DNA from: Ferruginibacter paludis | GTDB lineage: Bacteria > Bacteroidota > Bacteroidia > Chitinophagales > Chitinophagaceae | Reading direction: 5' to 3' | Length of the DNA: 64,000 bases | Assembly: GCF_030409685.1 (NCBI RefSeq) | Contig: NZ_JAUFQJ010000013.1 | Location: 124,001-188,000, forward strand | Shown here: piece by piece, positions 26,520-35,781 of the stretch | Layout of the letters: each line of letters starts with the position of its first letter | Numbering within the stretch: the stretch's first letter is position 1 | The notes under the pieces: model-generated | The model's input: the letters and a program-made list of their open reading frames with translations, nothing else | Told to the model about the DNA's origin: nothing | Database searches by the model: none | Program-made: the position numbers and the translations under genes

Positions 26520-27944
26520 ATGAGCAACGAACAAAACATGACAAACGATAGCGGGGTGGCAAATACCAATCCCGTAATTGTTGGTCTGGATATCGGTACA
26601 ACAAAGATTGCCGCCATTGCGGGTCGTAAAAATGAATTTGGTAAGCTGGAAATATTGGGCTTTGGCCGTGCCAACAGCAATGGCGTACAACACGGAATGG
26701 TGTTGAACATTGATCAGACGATTAAAGCCATTCAGACTGCACTGGAAAACTGCTATGCATCCAACCCTAACCTGGTATTGAACGAGGTATATGTAGGTAT
26801 TGCGGGGCATCACATTAAAAGCCTGCAAACCCGTGGTGATATTGTTCGCCAGGCAACGGAAGAAGAAATCAGGCAGGAGGAAATTGACCGCCTCATTGCT
26901 GATCAGTACCGCACTTATATTCCAGCCGGCGACCAGATCATTGATGTTATTCCGCAGGAATTTACGGTGGATAATTTTCAGAATATTCCTAACCCGATTG
27001 GCTATAGTGGCGTGAAAGTTGGTGCCAATTTTCACATCATCACCGGCGATAAAAATGCCATCCGCAATATTAACCGCAGCGTGGAAAAAGCGGGTTTAAA
27101 AACACAGGATTTGGTGTTGCAGCCTTTGGCATCTGCAGCAGCTGTGATGTGCGACCAGGACCTGGAAGCAGGTGTTGCTATTGTTGACATTGGTGGCGGC
27201 ACAACTGACCTGGCTGTTTTTTATGAAGGTATTTTAAAGCATACCGCAGTAATTCCATTCGGGGGTGAAAATATAACCAACGATATTAAGAATGGGTTAG
27301 GCGTTTTAAAAACACAGGCCGAACAAATGAAAGTTCAGTTTGGCAGTGCGTTGGCGGATGAAGCAAAAGCAAATGCATTTATAACCATACCGGGTTTGCG
27401 TGGAATGCAACCAAAAGAAATCAGCGTAAAAAACCTGGCAGGTATTATACAGGCCCGCATGAGCGAAATTATGGATTTTGTCAGTTATCATTTAAAGCAG
27501 GTTGGTTTGGATACAAGGTTACTGAATGGTGGTGTAATTCTTACTGGTGGCGGTTCACAGCTAAAGCATTTAATTCAGCTGACGGAATATGTTACCGGTC
27601 TGAATGCAAGAATTGGTTATCCGAATGAGCACCTGGCGGGTGGTCATATAGATGAACTAGCCAAGCCAATGTACAGCACTTGTATCGGTTTAATATTAAA
27701 GGGATACAATGATTATGAAAATAAGGCCAAGCAGTTTGAAGAAAATTTCCGCAAGGTGGAAGTGCCGCAAACCTTGCAAAAACCACCAGTGGATGAAGTG
27801 CTGGATGTTGCTGCGGAAGAGCCGGAACCAATGGAAGTAAAAGTGAGCAAGGTAAAGGAACGCAAATCGCTGAAAGGATTTATGGACTCTTTTAAAATAG
27901 GTTTGATAGACCTGTTTAAGGAAGAGGAAGATTCCAAATTCTAA
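26520..27944 (+). CDS. ftsA: Cell division protein FtsA
   Basis: An actin-like ATPase that anchors FtsZ to the membrane and recruits later divisome proteins. Phosphate loops are GLDIGTTKIAAIAGR and VDIGGGTTDLAVF; SHS2/1C-domain blocks include EVYVGIAGHHI and VIPQEFTVDNF; the adenosine motif is ILTGGGSQLKHL. The C-terminal end FKIGLIDLFKEEE resembles the amphipathic membrane-targeting helix. At 474 residues it is longer than the E. coli protein by a variable linker of about 50 residues. The ATG at 26520 is taken, giving a 19-residue polar leader before the first strand. Confidence 0.95.
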   Translation: MSNEQNMTNDSGVANTNPVIVGLDIGTTKIAAIAGRKNEFGKLEILGFGRANSNGVQHGMVLNIDQTIKAIQTALENCYASNPNLVLNEVYVGIAGHHIKSLQTRGDIVRQATEEEIRQEEIDRLIADQYRTYIPAGDQIIDVIPQEFTVDNFQNIPNPIGYSGVKVGANFHIITGDKNAIRNINRSVEKAGLKTQDLVLQPLASAAAVMCDQDLEAGVAIVDIGGGTTDLAVFYEGILKHTAVIPFGGENITNDIKNGLGVLKTQAEQMKVQFGSALADEAKANAFITIPGLRGMQPKEISVKNLAGIIQARMSEIMDFVSYHLKQVGLDTRLLNGGVILTGGGSQLKHLIQLTEYVTGLNARIGYPNEHLAGGHIDELAKPMYSTCIGLILKGYNDYENKAKQFEENFRKVEVPQTLQKPPVDEVLDVAAEEPEPMEVKVSKVKERKSLKGFMDSFKIGLIDLFKEEEDSKF

Positions 27945-28018
27945 ACAGCTTTGACAGTTGCAGTTCTTTACAGCTGATGCACAAAAGGAACTCACTTTTT
28001 TAAATATAATCACAAGAG

Positions 28019-28032
28019 GTATTTATAAATAC
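28019..28032. repeat. 14-bp palindrome GTATTTATAAATAC in the ftsA-ftsZ gap
   Basis: A perfect A/T-rich palindrome lies in the 236-bp gap upstream of ftsZ. It could be a repressor site or simply A/T-rich chance symmetry. The gap is long enough to hold a separate ftsZ promoter, though no clear TTTG/TAnnTTTG pair was found. Confidence 0.35.
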
Positions 28033-28180
28033 GCAATAAAAATGGCAGTTTATTAACCCAATTACAGTAACAGCACGTTTTTTTCTGCCTTACTAACTGA
28101 AAAAATAAAGTGCGAAAATCAAAAAAATACGGTTTCATTTTTAAATCATCAAATGGAATTGTATTTAGGAGAAACAAATT

Positions 28181-30076
28181 ATGATACATTTTGATTTGCC
28201 AAAAGAACAGTCGTCTATCATTAAAGTAATAGGCGTTGGTGGCGGTGGAAGCAATGCAGTAAACCACATGTTTTCGCAAAACATTGAAGGGGTAAACTTC
28301 ATCATCTGCAATACAGATGCGCAGGCAATCGCCCAAAGCAAAGTACCAAATAAAATTCAGCTTGGGCCTCACCTGACACAGGGACTTGGTGCGGGCGCCA
28401 ATCCCGATATTGGTAAACAGGCAACGGAAGAAAGCCTGGAAGAAATAAAACGGATACTGGAAGTGAATACCAAAATGGCTTTCATTACTGCAGGTATGGG
28501 CGGAGGTACCGGCACGGGGGGTGCACCAATTCTTGCAAAAATTTGTAAGGATCTTGGTATACTTACGGTAGGTATAGTAACTACTCCGTTTGCCTATGAA
28601 GGCAAAAAAAGGCTGGCACAGGCGGAAGCAGGTATCAGTTTACTGAAAGATCATGTGGATACTTTATTGGTGATAAGCAATGATAAACTGCGCCACCAGT
28701 TTGGCAACTTAAAAATGAAGGAAGCTTTTGCCAAAGCGGATAATGTATTGGCCACGGCAGCCAAATGTATTACCGACGTAATCAACAGCACCGGCCAGAT
28801 CAATGTGGATTTTGCCGACGTTTGTACTGTAATGAGTAAAGGTGGTGTAGCGATTTTAGGCAGTGCATCTGCACAGGGTGAAAACAGGGCGCAACAGGCA
28901 ATTGAGGATGCATTGAATTCTCCGTTGCTGAACGACAACGATATCCGCGGCGCCAAATGGATACTCATCAACATTAATAGTTGTGAAGGCGAAAATGAAT
29001 TCACTATGGATGAGGTGGAAATTATTCAAAACTATTTGATGGCACAGGCCGGACCGGATAGTGATGTAATTTTGGGATTAGGTTATGACAATTCACTGGG
29101 GTCGGAAATAAGCATTACACTCATCGCAACAGGTTTTGAGCATAAAGATCCTTTTGCAAAAACCATCAACCAGCCAAAAGAGGAAAAGAAAAACGATAAA
29201 ATTGTAATGACCCTGGCAACGCCTGAAAAGGATGTGGTTAAAATGCAGCAACAACCAACGCTGCAATTTGAAGATTTGGAAGAAGTAAAACCGGTAGCCA
29301 GGGTAGCACCTGTTGCGGCGGAAAAAGTGGTACACGAACTGTTTACACCGCCCGTGGAAGCGCCGTCAGCGTTGACAAACGTAGTTTTACCAGGTAAAAA
29401 TACTGGGGAAAAATCGCAGGAGGAATCTGTGTTTTTTGAGATATCTTCGGCATCAGATCAAAGTCCTGTAATAGAGTTTGATATACCTGAGCCACCTGTA
29501 CCCGTTGACAAGCCAGCAACTGCCACCAAAACAATATTTTCATTAGATAGTAAAAAAGAAGCTAGCACCCCTCCTGTATCGTCTGCAGGTGGATTTTTGG
29601 CTAAGCCTTCCAGGATTTATGTGGAAGAGCAGCCGAAACCAGAGTCCAACACTAAGGAAGAACTGACCTCTTTGCGGAGTACAGTGAAGGAAGACGAGCC
29701 TTTATTTGAAATGCAAATGGTGGTTAAAGAATCCCAAAAGGCGGCGGAGGAGCAACAGCCAATTGTACAACAAACTCAGCCAATCATGATGTCCAATGTT
29801 GAGGAGCGGGCGATGCCTGACGAAACGGAGGAATTACGGCGCCGGGCTATGGATCGAATTGCAAAACTGCGTAATTTGTCATTCAATATTAATGCAGCCG
29901 ATCCGAATAATGAGTTTGAAACGGTACCTGCCTACCTCCGCCGCAATATGGATTTACATAATTCCATTGCGGACGTAGAAAGTTTTTACAGCAACTACAC
30001 TGTAAAATCAGACGAAAATAACCAGGCCGAAATAGGCACCATCAATACATTTTTAGACGGTAAAAAACCAGATTAA
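28181..30076 (+). CDS. ftsZ: Cell division protein FtsZ, long-tailed form
   Basis: The tubulin-like GTPase that forms the Z ring. The nucleotide-binding start IKVIGVGGGGSNAVNHM, the tubulin signature GGGTGTGGAP at residues 107-116 and the catalytic T7 loop NVDFADV are intact. The globular GTPase ends near residue 320. A linker of roughly 250 residues rich in Glu, Pro and Lys follows. The conserved peptide VPAYLRRNM, which resembles the FtsA/ZipA-binding CTP, is followed by another ~40 residues ending TFLDGKKPD, a pattern I associate with Bacteroidota FtsZ. The total of 631 residues is about 250 more than E. coli. AGGAG at 28167-28171 is a good Shine-Dalgarno site, rare in this window and consistent with high expression. 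Confidence 0.97.
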   Translation: MIHFDLPKEQSSIIKVIGVGGGGSNAVNHMFSQNIEGVNFIICNTDAQAIAQSKVPNKIQLGPHLTQGLGAGANPDIGKQATEESLEEIKRILEVNTKMAFITAGMGGGTGTGGAPILAKICKDLGILTVGIVTTPFAYEGKKRLAQAEAGISLLKDHVDTLLVISNDKLRHQFGNLKMKEAFAKADNVLATAAKCITDVINSTGQINVDFADVCTVMSKGGVAILGSASAQGENRAQQAIEDALNSPLLNDNDIRGAKWILININSCEGENEFTMDEVEIIQNYLMAQAGPDSDVILGLGYDNSLGSEISITLIATGFEHKDPFAKTINQPKEEKKNDKIVMTLATPEKDVVKMQQQPTLQFEDLEEVKPVARVAPVAAEKVVHELFTPPVEAPSALTNVVLPGKNTGEKSQEESVFFEISSASDQSPVIEFDIPEPPVPVDKPATATKTIFSLDSKKEASTPPVSSAGGFLAKPSRIYVEEQPKPESNTKEELTSLRSTVKEDEPLFEMQMVVKESQKAAEEQQPIVQQTQPIMMSNVEERAMPDETEELRRRAMDRIAKLRNLSFNINAADPNNEFETVPAYLRRNMDLHNSIADVESFYSNYTVKSDENNQAEIGTINTFLDGKKPD

Positions 30077-30102
30077 ATGTTGTTCTTATAGTTTGTATAA
30101 AG

Positions 30103-30126
30103 GCCCCTTGCTGCAAAGTAAGGGGC
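30103..30126 (+). terminator. Terminator at the end of the dcw cluster
   Basis: GCCCCTT pairs with AAGGGGC around a 10-base loop, 26 bases after the ftsZ stop, followed by TTGTGTTT. It probably ends the whole mraZ-ftsZ transcript. Confidence 0.7.
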
Positions 30127-30194
30127 TTGTGTTTGCAGGGCTATTGTTGAAATTAAATAATGTTTGTCCCGGCTAAGATGCAATGTGGATCATA

Positions 30195-30233
30195 GTTGCA
30201 TCGCCCTCTTTTACTTTTACAGCTCTTTTGTAC
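30195..30233 (+). repeat. Copy B of the dispersed intergenic motif
   Basis: Aligns with copy C (46061-46100) at about three quarters of positions over the CTCTT-TACTTTT-CAGCT stretch. It sits in the 291-bp gap between ftsZ and the ABC ATPase gene; apart from this copy, the terminator and a GGCGG/CCGCC inverted repeat near 30246-30270, the gap shows nothing. Confidence 0.4.
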
Positions 30234-30367
30234 AATCTCCAATCCGGCGGTTTTTTAATTGCATGCCGCCGTAAACACAAAAAAGCCTCCCGTGAAAAGA
30301 ACCGCCTTTTGTAAACTATCTTGCAGGCAGGACTTGTAAAAAGCAGATTTTAAACATATATATAGCA

Positions 30368-31615
30368 ATGAAAGAAAATCATTGGGCAGTTTTTTTGTCG
30401 GACAAAGCAGATAAACAATTACTGACAGGGCAGTTACTAAGCAATAAAAAGCCTTTACCTTTTGACGCTTTCAATCAATTGAAAGGAGTATTGTTTTCTC
30501 CTTTTTTAATTAAGGAAATCATTGAAGAAGAGGAGCGGCACGACCAGGTGGAAGTGGCAACCAATCTTAACCGTCACCTGCGGTCGCTATCAGGTGGCGA
30601 ACAAAAAAAGGCCTTGTTGCAATACCTGTTGTTGCAGCAACCTGATTTTATCATTGCGGACAATCCTTTCGATAACCTGGATACCAGTTCACAAAAAGCA
30701 TTGCTGGAAATGCTGCAGGAAATAAGTCAGCATACGTACATTATTCAACTAATTAACCGGGCAAAGGATTGCCTGCCATTTATTGAAAAGTCTGTTTGTA
30801 TTGGAGATGATAATTGTATTGTTCCGGTTACTAGTTTAAGGGAATATGTACAGCAACAAGAGCAAGTTAGCCGGATCAAATTGAACGGCCGCATACCGGT
30901 ATCTGATCATTTTTATGATGCAGTTGAAAATCCGCTTGTTCAATTTAATAATGTAAGTGTTCAGTACGAAGGGAGGATGATTGTCAACAACATCAACTGG
31001 CAAATCAATGCCGGGGAGTTTTGGCAACTGACCGGGCCGAATGGCGCAGGTAAAACAACACTACTGTCAATGATTACCGGCGATAACCCAAAAGGATATG
31101 GGCAGGATTTGATTTTGTTTGGCAAAAGAAAAGGCAGTGGTGAAAGTGTGTGGTCTATTAAGCAAAAGATAGGTTATTTTACCAGCGCCATGACCGATTT
31201 GTTTAGCAGGCTTAGTACAGTAGAAGAAATGGTATTGTCTGGTTTTTTTGATTCTGTCGGCCTGTATATAAAACCATCCGGCAGGCAAATAAAACTGGCG
31301 GATGAATGGCTGGCGCTGATCGGCTTATTACCGCTGAGAAAGAAACATTTCTACCGGCTTTCGCCAGGGCAACAGCGGATGGTATTGATTGTAAGGGCCA
31401 TGGTAAAACACCCGCCTTTACTTATCCTGGATGAACCAACGGCTGGGGTTGACGATCAAAATGTTTCAATCATTATTGCATTGATCAATAAAATGGCAAT
31501 AGAAAGTAAAACCACTATATTATACGTTTCGCACAGGGCAGAAGAAGGACTTAAACCAAACTATCGTTTTGAATTAACGCCTGGTAACGCTGGGTCAACT
31601 GGCAAAATAATATAA
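30368..31615 (+). CDS. ModF/PhrA-like protein with two ABC ATPase domains, first one truncated
   Basis: A 415-residue cytoplasmic protein. The second domain (from about residue 195) is a full ABC ATPase: Walker A GPNGAGKTT at about 222-230, signature RLSPGQQRM, Walker B LLILDEPTAG and a switch histidine in YVSHRAEEG. The first domain has a signature LSGGEQ at 74-79 and a Walker B-like FIIADNPFDNLD, but the 73 residues before it contain no Walker A loop. Paired with the second domain it could complete only one ATP site. ModF of E. coli has the same two-domain plan without membrane parts; its function is unclear. No permease or binding protein gene is near, so transport is not indicated. Confidence 0.8.
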   Translation: MKENHWAVFLSDKADKQLLTGQLLSNKKPLPFDAFNQLKGVLFSPFLIKEIIEEEERHDQVEVATNLNRHLRSLSGGEQKKALLQYLLLQQPDFIIADNPFDNLDTSSQKALLEMLQEISQHTYIIQLINRAKDCLPFIEKSVCIGDDNCIVPVTSLREYVQQQEQVSRIKLNGRIPVSDHFYDAVENPLVQFNNVSVQYEGRMIVNNINWQINAGEFWQLTGPNGAGKTTLLSMITGDNPKGYGQDLILFGKRKGSGESVWSIKQKIGYFTSAMTDLFSRLSTVEEMVLSGFFDSVGLYIKPSGRQIKLADEWLALIGLLPLRKKHFYRLSPGQQRMVLIVRAMVKHPPLLILDEPTAGVDDQNVSIIIALINKMAIESKTTILYVSHRAEEGLKPNYRFELTPGNAGSTGKII

Positions 31616-31645
31616 CGGGTAATTAGCACAGCTTGTTAATAAATA

Positions 31646-32998
31646 CTACGGATTTTTAAATTCTGTACTGTTATTGATGAAGTTTATCTGCGTAAAATTT
31701 ACAGGCGTATTAACATCTGCTTTCTTTTGAATGATGAAACGGCTGTTGCGGATCGTCGCTTTTTCCTGATCAGTCCTGGCATTACCCGTATTCAGCCAGG
31801 CCAGGTGTTTAAGATGCGGTATAAAAGTGCAGCTATCAAATAATATCCTTCTTGGTCCATCACATTCTATCAAAAATTTCCCATAAGGTTCCTGCCCTTT
31901 ATAAGGTTTATCTTCAAAAATACAATTGATGTAGCGGGTTGCATCCACATCGTTATCTGCATTATAACCATGCACAATACTACCGTAAATATTACACCCT
32001 GTAAAAGTAAACCTGGGCATGGTAACCCAAACTGACCAATTGGAAGTTCCCCAGAAAAGACAATTATTAAATCGGCAATCACTGGCTTTACCTCCGCCGG
32101 TTACCATGCCACAGCCGGTATTGTCGATAAATTCACAATTATCAAATTGGCCATTGGTTACAGGTCCCACTTCAGCTTCAATATCTACTCCGGCACCTGG
32201 AGGCGAAAAGTAAGCGCCTTTTCCACTGTGATTGAATTTACAATTCTTTGCAATCAAAAAATTGCCTCCCACCCAGGATAATCCCTGCCGGCAATTGTAT
32301 TCAAATGCTGAATTTGAAATATGTATATCATCTTTTGAAACGGATGGCGCATTCATTATTTCAATGCCGTCCAGTCCAAAATAACTTGCAGTTAAACGGT
32401 CGATAAAAATCGAGCGTGAGTCACGGATAAAAATGCCTACATGTTGCAATTGAATACCCTGATCATCATACCGGCCCCCAAAATGGATCAATTTATTATT
32501 GCCATTTAATACCAGGTTGTTAAGCGTGATCTTATTACAATTGGTAAGACTAATGCAGTTCCCAATATCTCCTGCATATTTTACCACTGGCGCTGCGGGG
32601 TTGTTGCCGTTAAAAGTTTCACCTGTTACCGGGTCAAAACTTCCGAGTTTAAGTTTATCCTCATATTTTATAACAGTGCCTTTTTCACCCTGCAGCACCA
32701 GGGAACTGATATTTTTAAAGTCAAGAATATGAACACCCATATAGGCGCCCCTGCTTACATCCCCGTTGCTAAAACTTTGTTTCCCTACAATATAAACTCC
32801 TTTCGGAATTACCAATGTGCCATTGCCACCACGCCCGTTAAAAAAAGCTGCCGCCTTAACAAAAGCCTCTGTATCGTTTGTTTTACCATCTCCTTTGGCA
32901 CCAAAACCATGTATATTTTTGGTAACAGGTTTTTGTGCGTTGATCGGGCTGAAATTAAAAATGCAGGTAAAAAATAGAAGTGCAAAATAGTTAGTCAT
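31646..32998 (-). CDS. Secreted right-handed parallel beta-helix protein (pectate lyase/GH28-like)
   Basis: A 450-residue protein with a signal peptide (about residues 1-21). The start of the mature part, IHGFGAKGDGKTNDTEAFVKAA, followed by GNGTLVIPKGVYIVGKQSF, is the hallmark of the pectate-lyase-3/GH28-like beta-helix superfamily (PF12708). Repeated strand-turn units with N, C and G-rich turns follow (SNSAFEYNCRQGLSW, NCKFNHSGKGAYF, DNCEFIDNTGCGM, CIFEDKPYKG). Clear GH28 catalytic Asp motifs such as NTDG are not seen, so the enzymatic activity, possibly a lyase or none, is undefined. It stands alone, convergent with the ABC ATPase and divergent from kup. TATTTTTG on the minus strand at 33088-33081 may be its -7 element. 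Confidence 0.75.
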   Translation of the reverse strand: MTNYFALLFFTCIFNFSPINAQKPVTKNIHGFGAKGDGKTNDTEAFVKAAAFFNGRGGNGTLVIPKGVYIVGKQSFSNGDVSRGAYMGVHILDFKNISSLVLQGEKGTVIKYEDKLKLGSFDPVTGETFNGNNPAAPVVKYAGDIGNCISLTNCNKITLNNLVLNGNNKLIHFGGRYDDQGIQLQHVGIFIRDSRSIFIDRLTASYFGLDGIEIMNAPSVSKDDIHISNSAFEYNCRQGLSWVGGNFLIAKNCKFNHSGKGAYFSPPGAGVDIEAEVGPVTNGQFDNCEFIDNTGCGMVTGGGKASDCRFNNCLFWGTSNWSVWVTMPRFTFTGCNIYGSIVHGYNADNDVDATRYINCIFEDKPYKGQEPYGKFLIECDGPRRILFDSCTFIPHLKHLAWLNTGNARTDQEKATIRNSRFIIQKKADVNTPVNFTQINFINNSTEFKNP

Positions 32999-33174
32999 AT
33001 TATCTCATTTGAATATATTCATATTTTCTGGACAGTGCTTTTTGAGCATCCCGGGACTTAAATCATTACCACATCTGTTTCAAAAATAAACCTACGACAT
33101 AAAATTTGTTTAACAGAACCTTTAGCAGTCAGCGGTTGTTAAAATTATTCTGGGTAAAATAACGCTTTTCCATA

Positions 33175-33182
33175 TACATTTG
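33175..33182 (+). promoter_or_regulatory. Candidate -7 element of kup
   Basis: TACATTTG fits TAnnTTTG and lies about 70 bases before the GTG start. A matching -33 TTTG is not seen. The rest of the 253-bp divergent gap shows nothing further that I can name. Confidence 0.35.
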
Positions 33183-33251
33183 TGGCGGTATTTGCAGTAT
33201 GAAATAGCGTACAGCGCTGCTGCCAAAGCCCTCTTACCAAAAATATAGCTA

Positions 33252-35240
33252 GTGCAAAAACAGGTTAACAAAGTAACAGCTGCAGGTTTAATTGTTGCTT
33301 TAGGAATTATTTACGGAGATATAGGAACTTCTCCGTTGTACGTTTTCAATGCCATTATTAATAGCAAACCAATAAGTGAAATCCTCATAGTAGGTGGCTT
33401 ATCCTGTATTATCTGGACGCTTACCCTCCAAACAACACTTAAATATGTGGTGCTTACTTTAAGGGCGGATAACAAAGGAGAAGGAGGCATATTTTCATTG
33501 TATACACTTGTAAGGCGACAAAAACGATGGCTGGTGATTCCAGCGATGATTGGCGGAGCTGCCCTACTGGCCGATGGTATGATCACACCGCCCATCTCTG
33601 TTTCTTCAGCAATTGAAGGTTTAAAACAGATTGATGCATTCAAACACATTGAGCAAATCACCATAATTTATATCGTGCTGGGTATATTGTTATTCCTGTT
33701 TTTTTTACAACAATTTGGTACCGCTTCTATAGGCAAATTGTTTGGCCCTATTATGATGATTTGGTTTACCATGCTGGCCGTATTTGGTATCATTCACCTT
33801 ACAGATGACTGGGATATTTTCAGGGCCTTCAATCCCTATTACGCGATTAAACTACTGACAAATTATCCCAAGGGATTTTGGATATTGGGAGCGGTTTTCT
33901 TGTGTACAACAGGTGCAGAGGCATTGTACAGCGACCTTGGCCATTGCGGACGGGCCAATATCCGTTTCTCCTGGATATTTGTAAAAAGCTGCCTTATATT
34001 AAACTACCTGGGTCAGGGCGCCTGGTTATTATCGCATCATGGCGGCCAGACTATTACAGATGAAATGATAAAAAGTGGTTTCAATCCTTTTTTCGGTGTA
34101 ATGCCGGAGCAGTTCCGGTTGATCGGTTTGGTAATTGCAACCCTGGCAGCCATCATTGCCAGCCAGGCATTGATCAGCGGTTCCTTTACTTTGATTTCGG
34201 AAGCTATCCGCCTGAATCTTTGGCCTAAGATGAAAATTAATTATCCGTCTGAAGCCAAAGGCCAGTTGTATATTCCCGGAATTAACCTGTTACTTTTTAT
34301 AGGTTGCTGTACCATTGTATTGTATTTTAAATCGTCCAGCGCCATGGAAGCGGCGTATGGTTTGGCTATCACTTTGTGTATGCTGGCCACTACTATTTTG
34401 TTTGCCAATTACTTAATCTCCCGCAGAACTTCCAGTGTCTGGATCTACCTTTTTTTAGCGGTATATCTTTCTATCGAAATAAGTTTTCTATCAGCCAATC
34501 TTGATAAATTTCCGCACGGTGGTTTTATAGCCCTGCTGGTAGGCGGAGGTTTATTTGTAGTGATGTATGTGTGGTACCGCAGCCGTAAAATTAAAAACCG
34601 CTACGTTGAGTTTGTGCGCATGGAAGAATACATTCCCAAGCTGGAAGAACTAAGTAATGATACAACAGTGCCGAAATATGCCACACACCTGGTGTACATG
34701 ACAAGTGCCAACAATCCAAAAGAAATTGAACATAAAATTATTTACAGCATCTTAAGCGGCAAACCCAAACGAGCCGATATTTTTTGGTTTGTACACCTGG
34801 ATACACTGGATGATCCTTACACCTGTGAATACATCGTTGACCACATCATTCCCAACGATATTATCCGCGTGGAATTCAGGCTGGGCTTCAGGATTGCGCC
34901 AAGGGTAAACCTGATGTTTAAGAAAGTGGTGGAAGATCTGGTGGCCAATAAAGAGGTAAATGTTACCAGCCGCTACGAAAGTCAGCAACGCAATAACGTT
35001 GTGGGCGATTTTCAGTTTGTGGTGATGGAAAAATTCTTGTCACAGGACAATGAACTGCCATTCATGGAGCGGATCATCATGCATTTGTATTTCTGGATAA
35101 AGGAAATTTCTTTGAGTGAAGAACGTGGTTTTGGCCTGGAGCAAAGCAATGTATCGGTAGAAAAATATCCATTGGTAGTGGCGCCCACCAGCAAGTTTAA
35201 ATTAAGAAGAATTTATACTGACGAGGAAGAAGAAGTGTAG
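33252..35240 (+). CDS. kup: KUP/HAK/KT family potassium uptake protein
   Basis: A 662-residue K+/H+ symporter of the inner membrane. The N-terminal ALGIIYGDIGTSPLYVFNAI is the family signature; GEGGIFSLYTLVRR, LLADGMITPPISVSSAIEGL, TTGAEALYSDLGHCG and SQALISGSFTLISEA are further conserved blocks. About 12 membrane helices fill the first ~430 residues, and a cytoplasmic domain of about 220 residues follows. The length is close to the usual 620-660. The start is GTG at 33252; no closer ATG leaves the signature intact. It is 22 bases upstream of the rhodanese gene and possibly co-transcribed. Confidence 0.94.
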   Translation: MQKQVNKVTAAGLIVALGIIYGDIGTSPLYVFNAIINSKPISEILIVGGLSCIIWTLTLQTTLKYVVLTLRADNKGEGGIFSLYTLVRRQKRWLVIPAMIGGAALLADGMITPPISVSSAIEGLKQIDAFKHIEQITIIYIVLGILLFLFFLQQFGTASIGKLFGPIMMIWFTMLAVFGIIHLTDDWDIFRAFNPYYAIKLLTNYPKGFWILGAVFLCTTGAEALYSDLGHCGRANIRFSWIFVKSCLILNYLGQGAWLLSHHGGQTITDEMIKSGFNPFFGVMPEQFRLIGLVIATLAAIIASQALISGSFTLISEAIRLNLWPKMKINYPSEAKGQLYIPGINLLLFIGCCTIVLYFKSSSAMEAAYGLAITLCMLATTILFANYLISRRTSSVWIYLFLAVYLSIEISFLSANLDKFPHGGFIALLVGGGLFVVMYVWYRSRKIKNRYVEFVRMEEYIPKLEELSNDTTVPKYATHLVYMTSANNPKEIEHKIIYSILSGKPKRADIFWFVHLDTLDDPYTCEYIVDHIIPNDIIRVEFRLGFRIAPRVNLMFKKVVEDLVANKEVNVTSRYESQQRNNVVGDFQFVVMEKFLSQDNELPFMERIIMHLYFWIKEISLSEERGFGLEQSNVSVEKYPLVVAPTSKFKLRRIYTDEEEEV

Positions 35241-35262
35241 CCTATTTAAACCTGCTTACAAC

Positions 35263-35577
35263 ATGCAGCAAACAAAAAGCATTACCGTTATCCAGTTAAA
35301 GGAACTGATGGATAATCAATCAGATTTCCAGTTGATTGATACGAGGGAGGCATACGAACATGCCAGTTTTAATATCGGTGGTACATTATTTCCGCTGGCA
35401 GAAATCACCAAACACATTGCTGAAATAGAAAAAGAGAAGCCGGTGATATTATATTGCCGGGCTGGGGTACGCAGCCAGATTGCCATTCAGCGCCTGCTGC
35501 AAAAATTTCCTTTTCAAAACTTATACAATCTTACTGGCGGCACCGAAGCCTGGAAGCGTACTTTCGAAATCCGGTAA
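35263..35577 (+). CDS. Single-domain rhodanese-like protein
   Basis: A 104-residue cytoplasmic rhodanese domain. LIDTREAYEHASFNIGGTLFPLAEI is the CH2A-type N-terminal part, and the active loop CRAGVRS (Cys65) is intact, which fits a persulfide carrier or sulfurtransferase. The final TGGTEAW is typical. Its sulfur donor and acceptor cannot be inferred. It directly follows kup (22 bases), with no obvious functional link. Confidence 0.9.
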   Translation: MQQTKSITVIQLKELMDNQSDFQLIDTREAYEHASFNIGGTLFPLAEITKHIAEIEKEKPVILYCRAGVRSQIAIQRLLQKFPFQNLYNLTGGTEAWKRTFEIR

Positions 35578-35594
35578 AAGTAATCATTAAAAAA

Positions 35595-35695
35595 GATCCG
35601 GGCGTGTCCGCCAGGCGGCCGGGCTATCCACTCCAAGTCCGGCACAGCCCCTGCGCACCAATCCTCACCGGGCTTTCCGTTACTATCTCTCACGC
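35595..35695. repeat. GC-rich dispersed-type intergenic element
   Basis: About 100 bases much richer in G+C than the surroundings. It contains the palindrome CCGCC-A-GGCGG (35608-35618) and two related direct units, CCGGGCTATCCACTCCAAGTC (35619-35639) and CCGGGCTTTCCGTTACTATCT (35668-35688), with about 14 of 21 bases identical. From memory it resembles intergenic repeats scattered through many Bacteroidota genomes; no search was done. It has no coding potential of its own: the minus-strand frame across it (35514-35798) looks like a by-product. Confidence 0.55.
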
Positions 35696-35781
35696 AAATG
35701 CAGCGTTCAGTCATTTCATTTTGCTTTATTATTTGTACATTCAGCAATGGCAGTAAGCATAAATTAAACTGCCCAACTAAC

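Noticed and set aside
25887..27035. 382-residue minus-strand reading frame across ftsQ and ftsA
   Set aside because: It is the antisense shadow of two well-supported genes; its C-terminal part is the reverse of the repetitive ftsQ tail.
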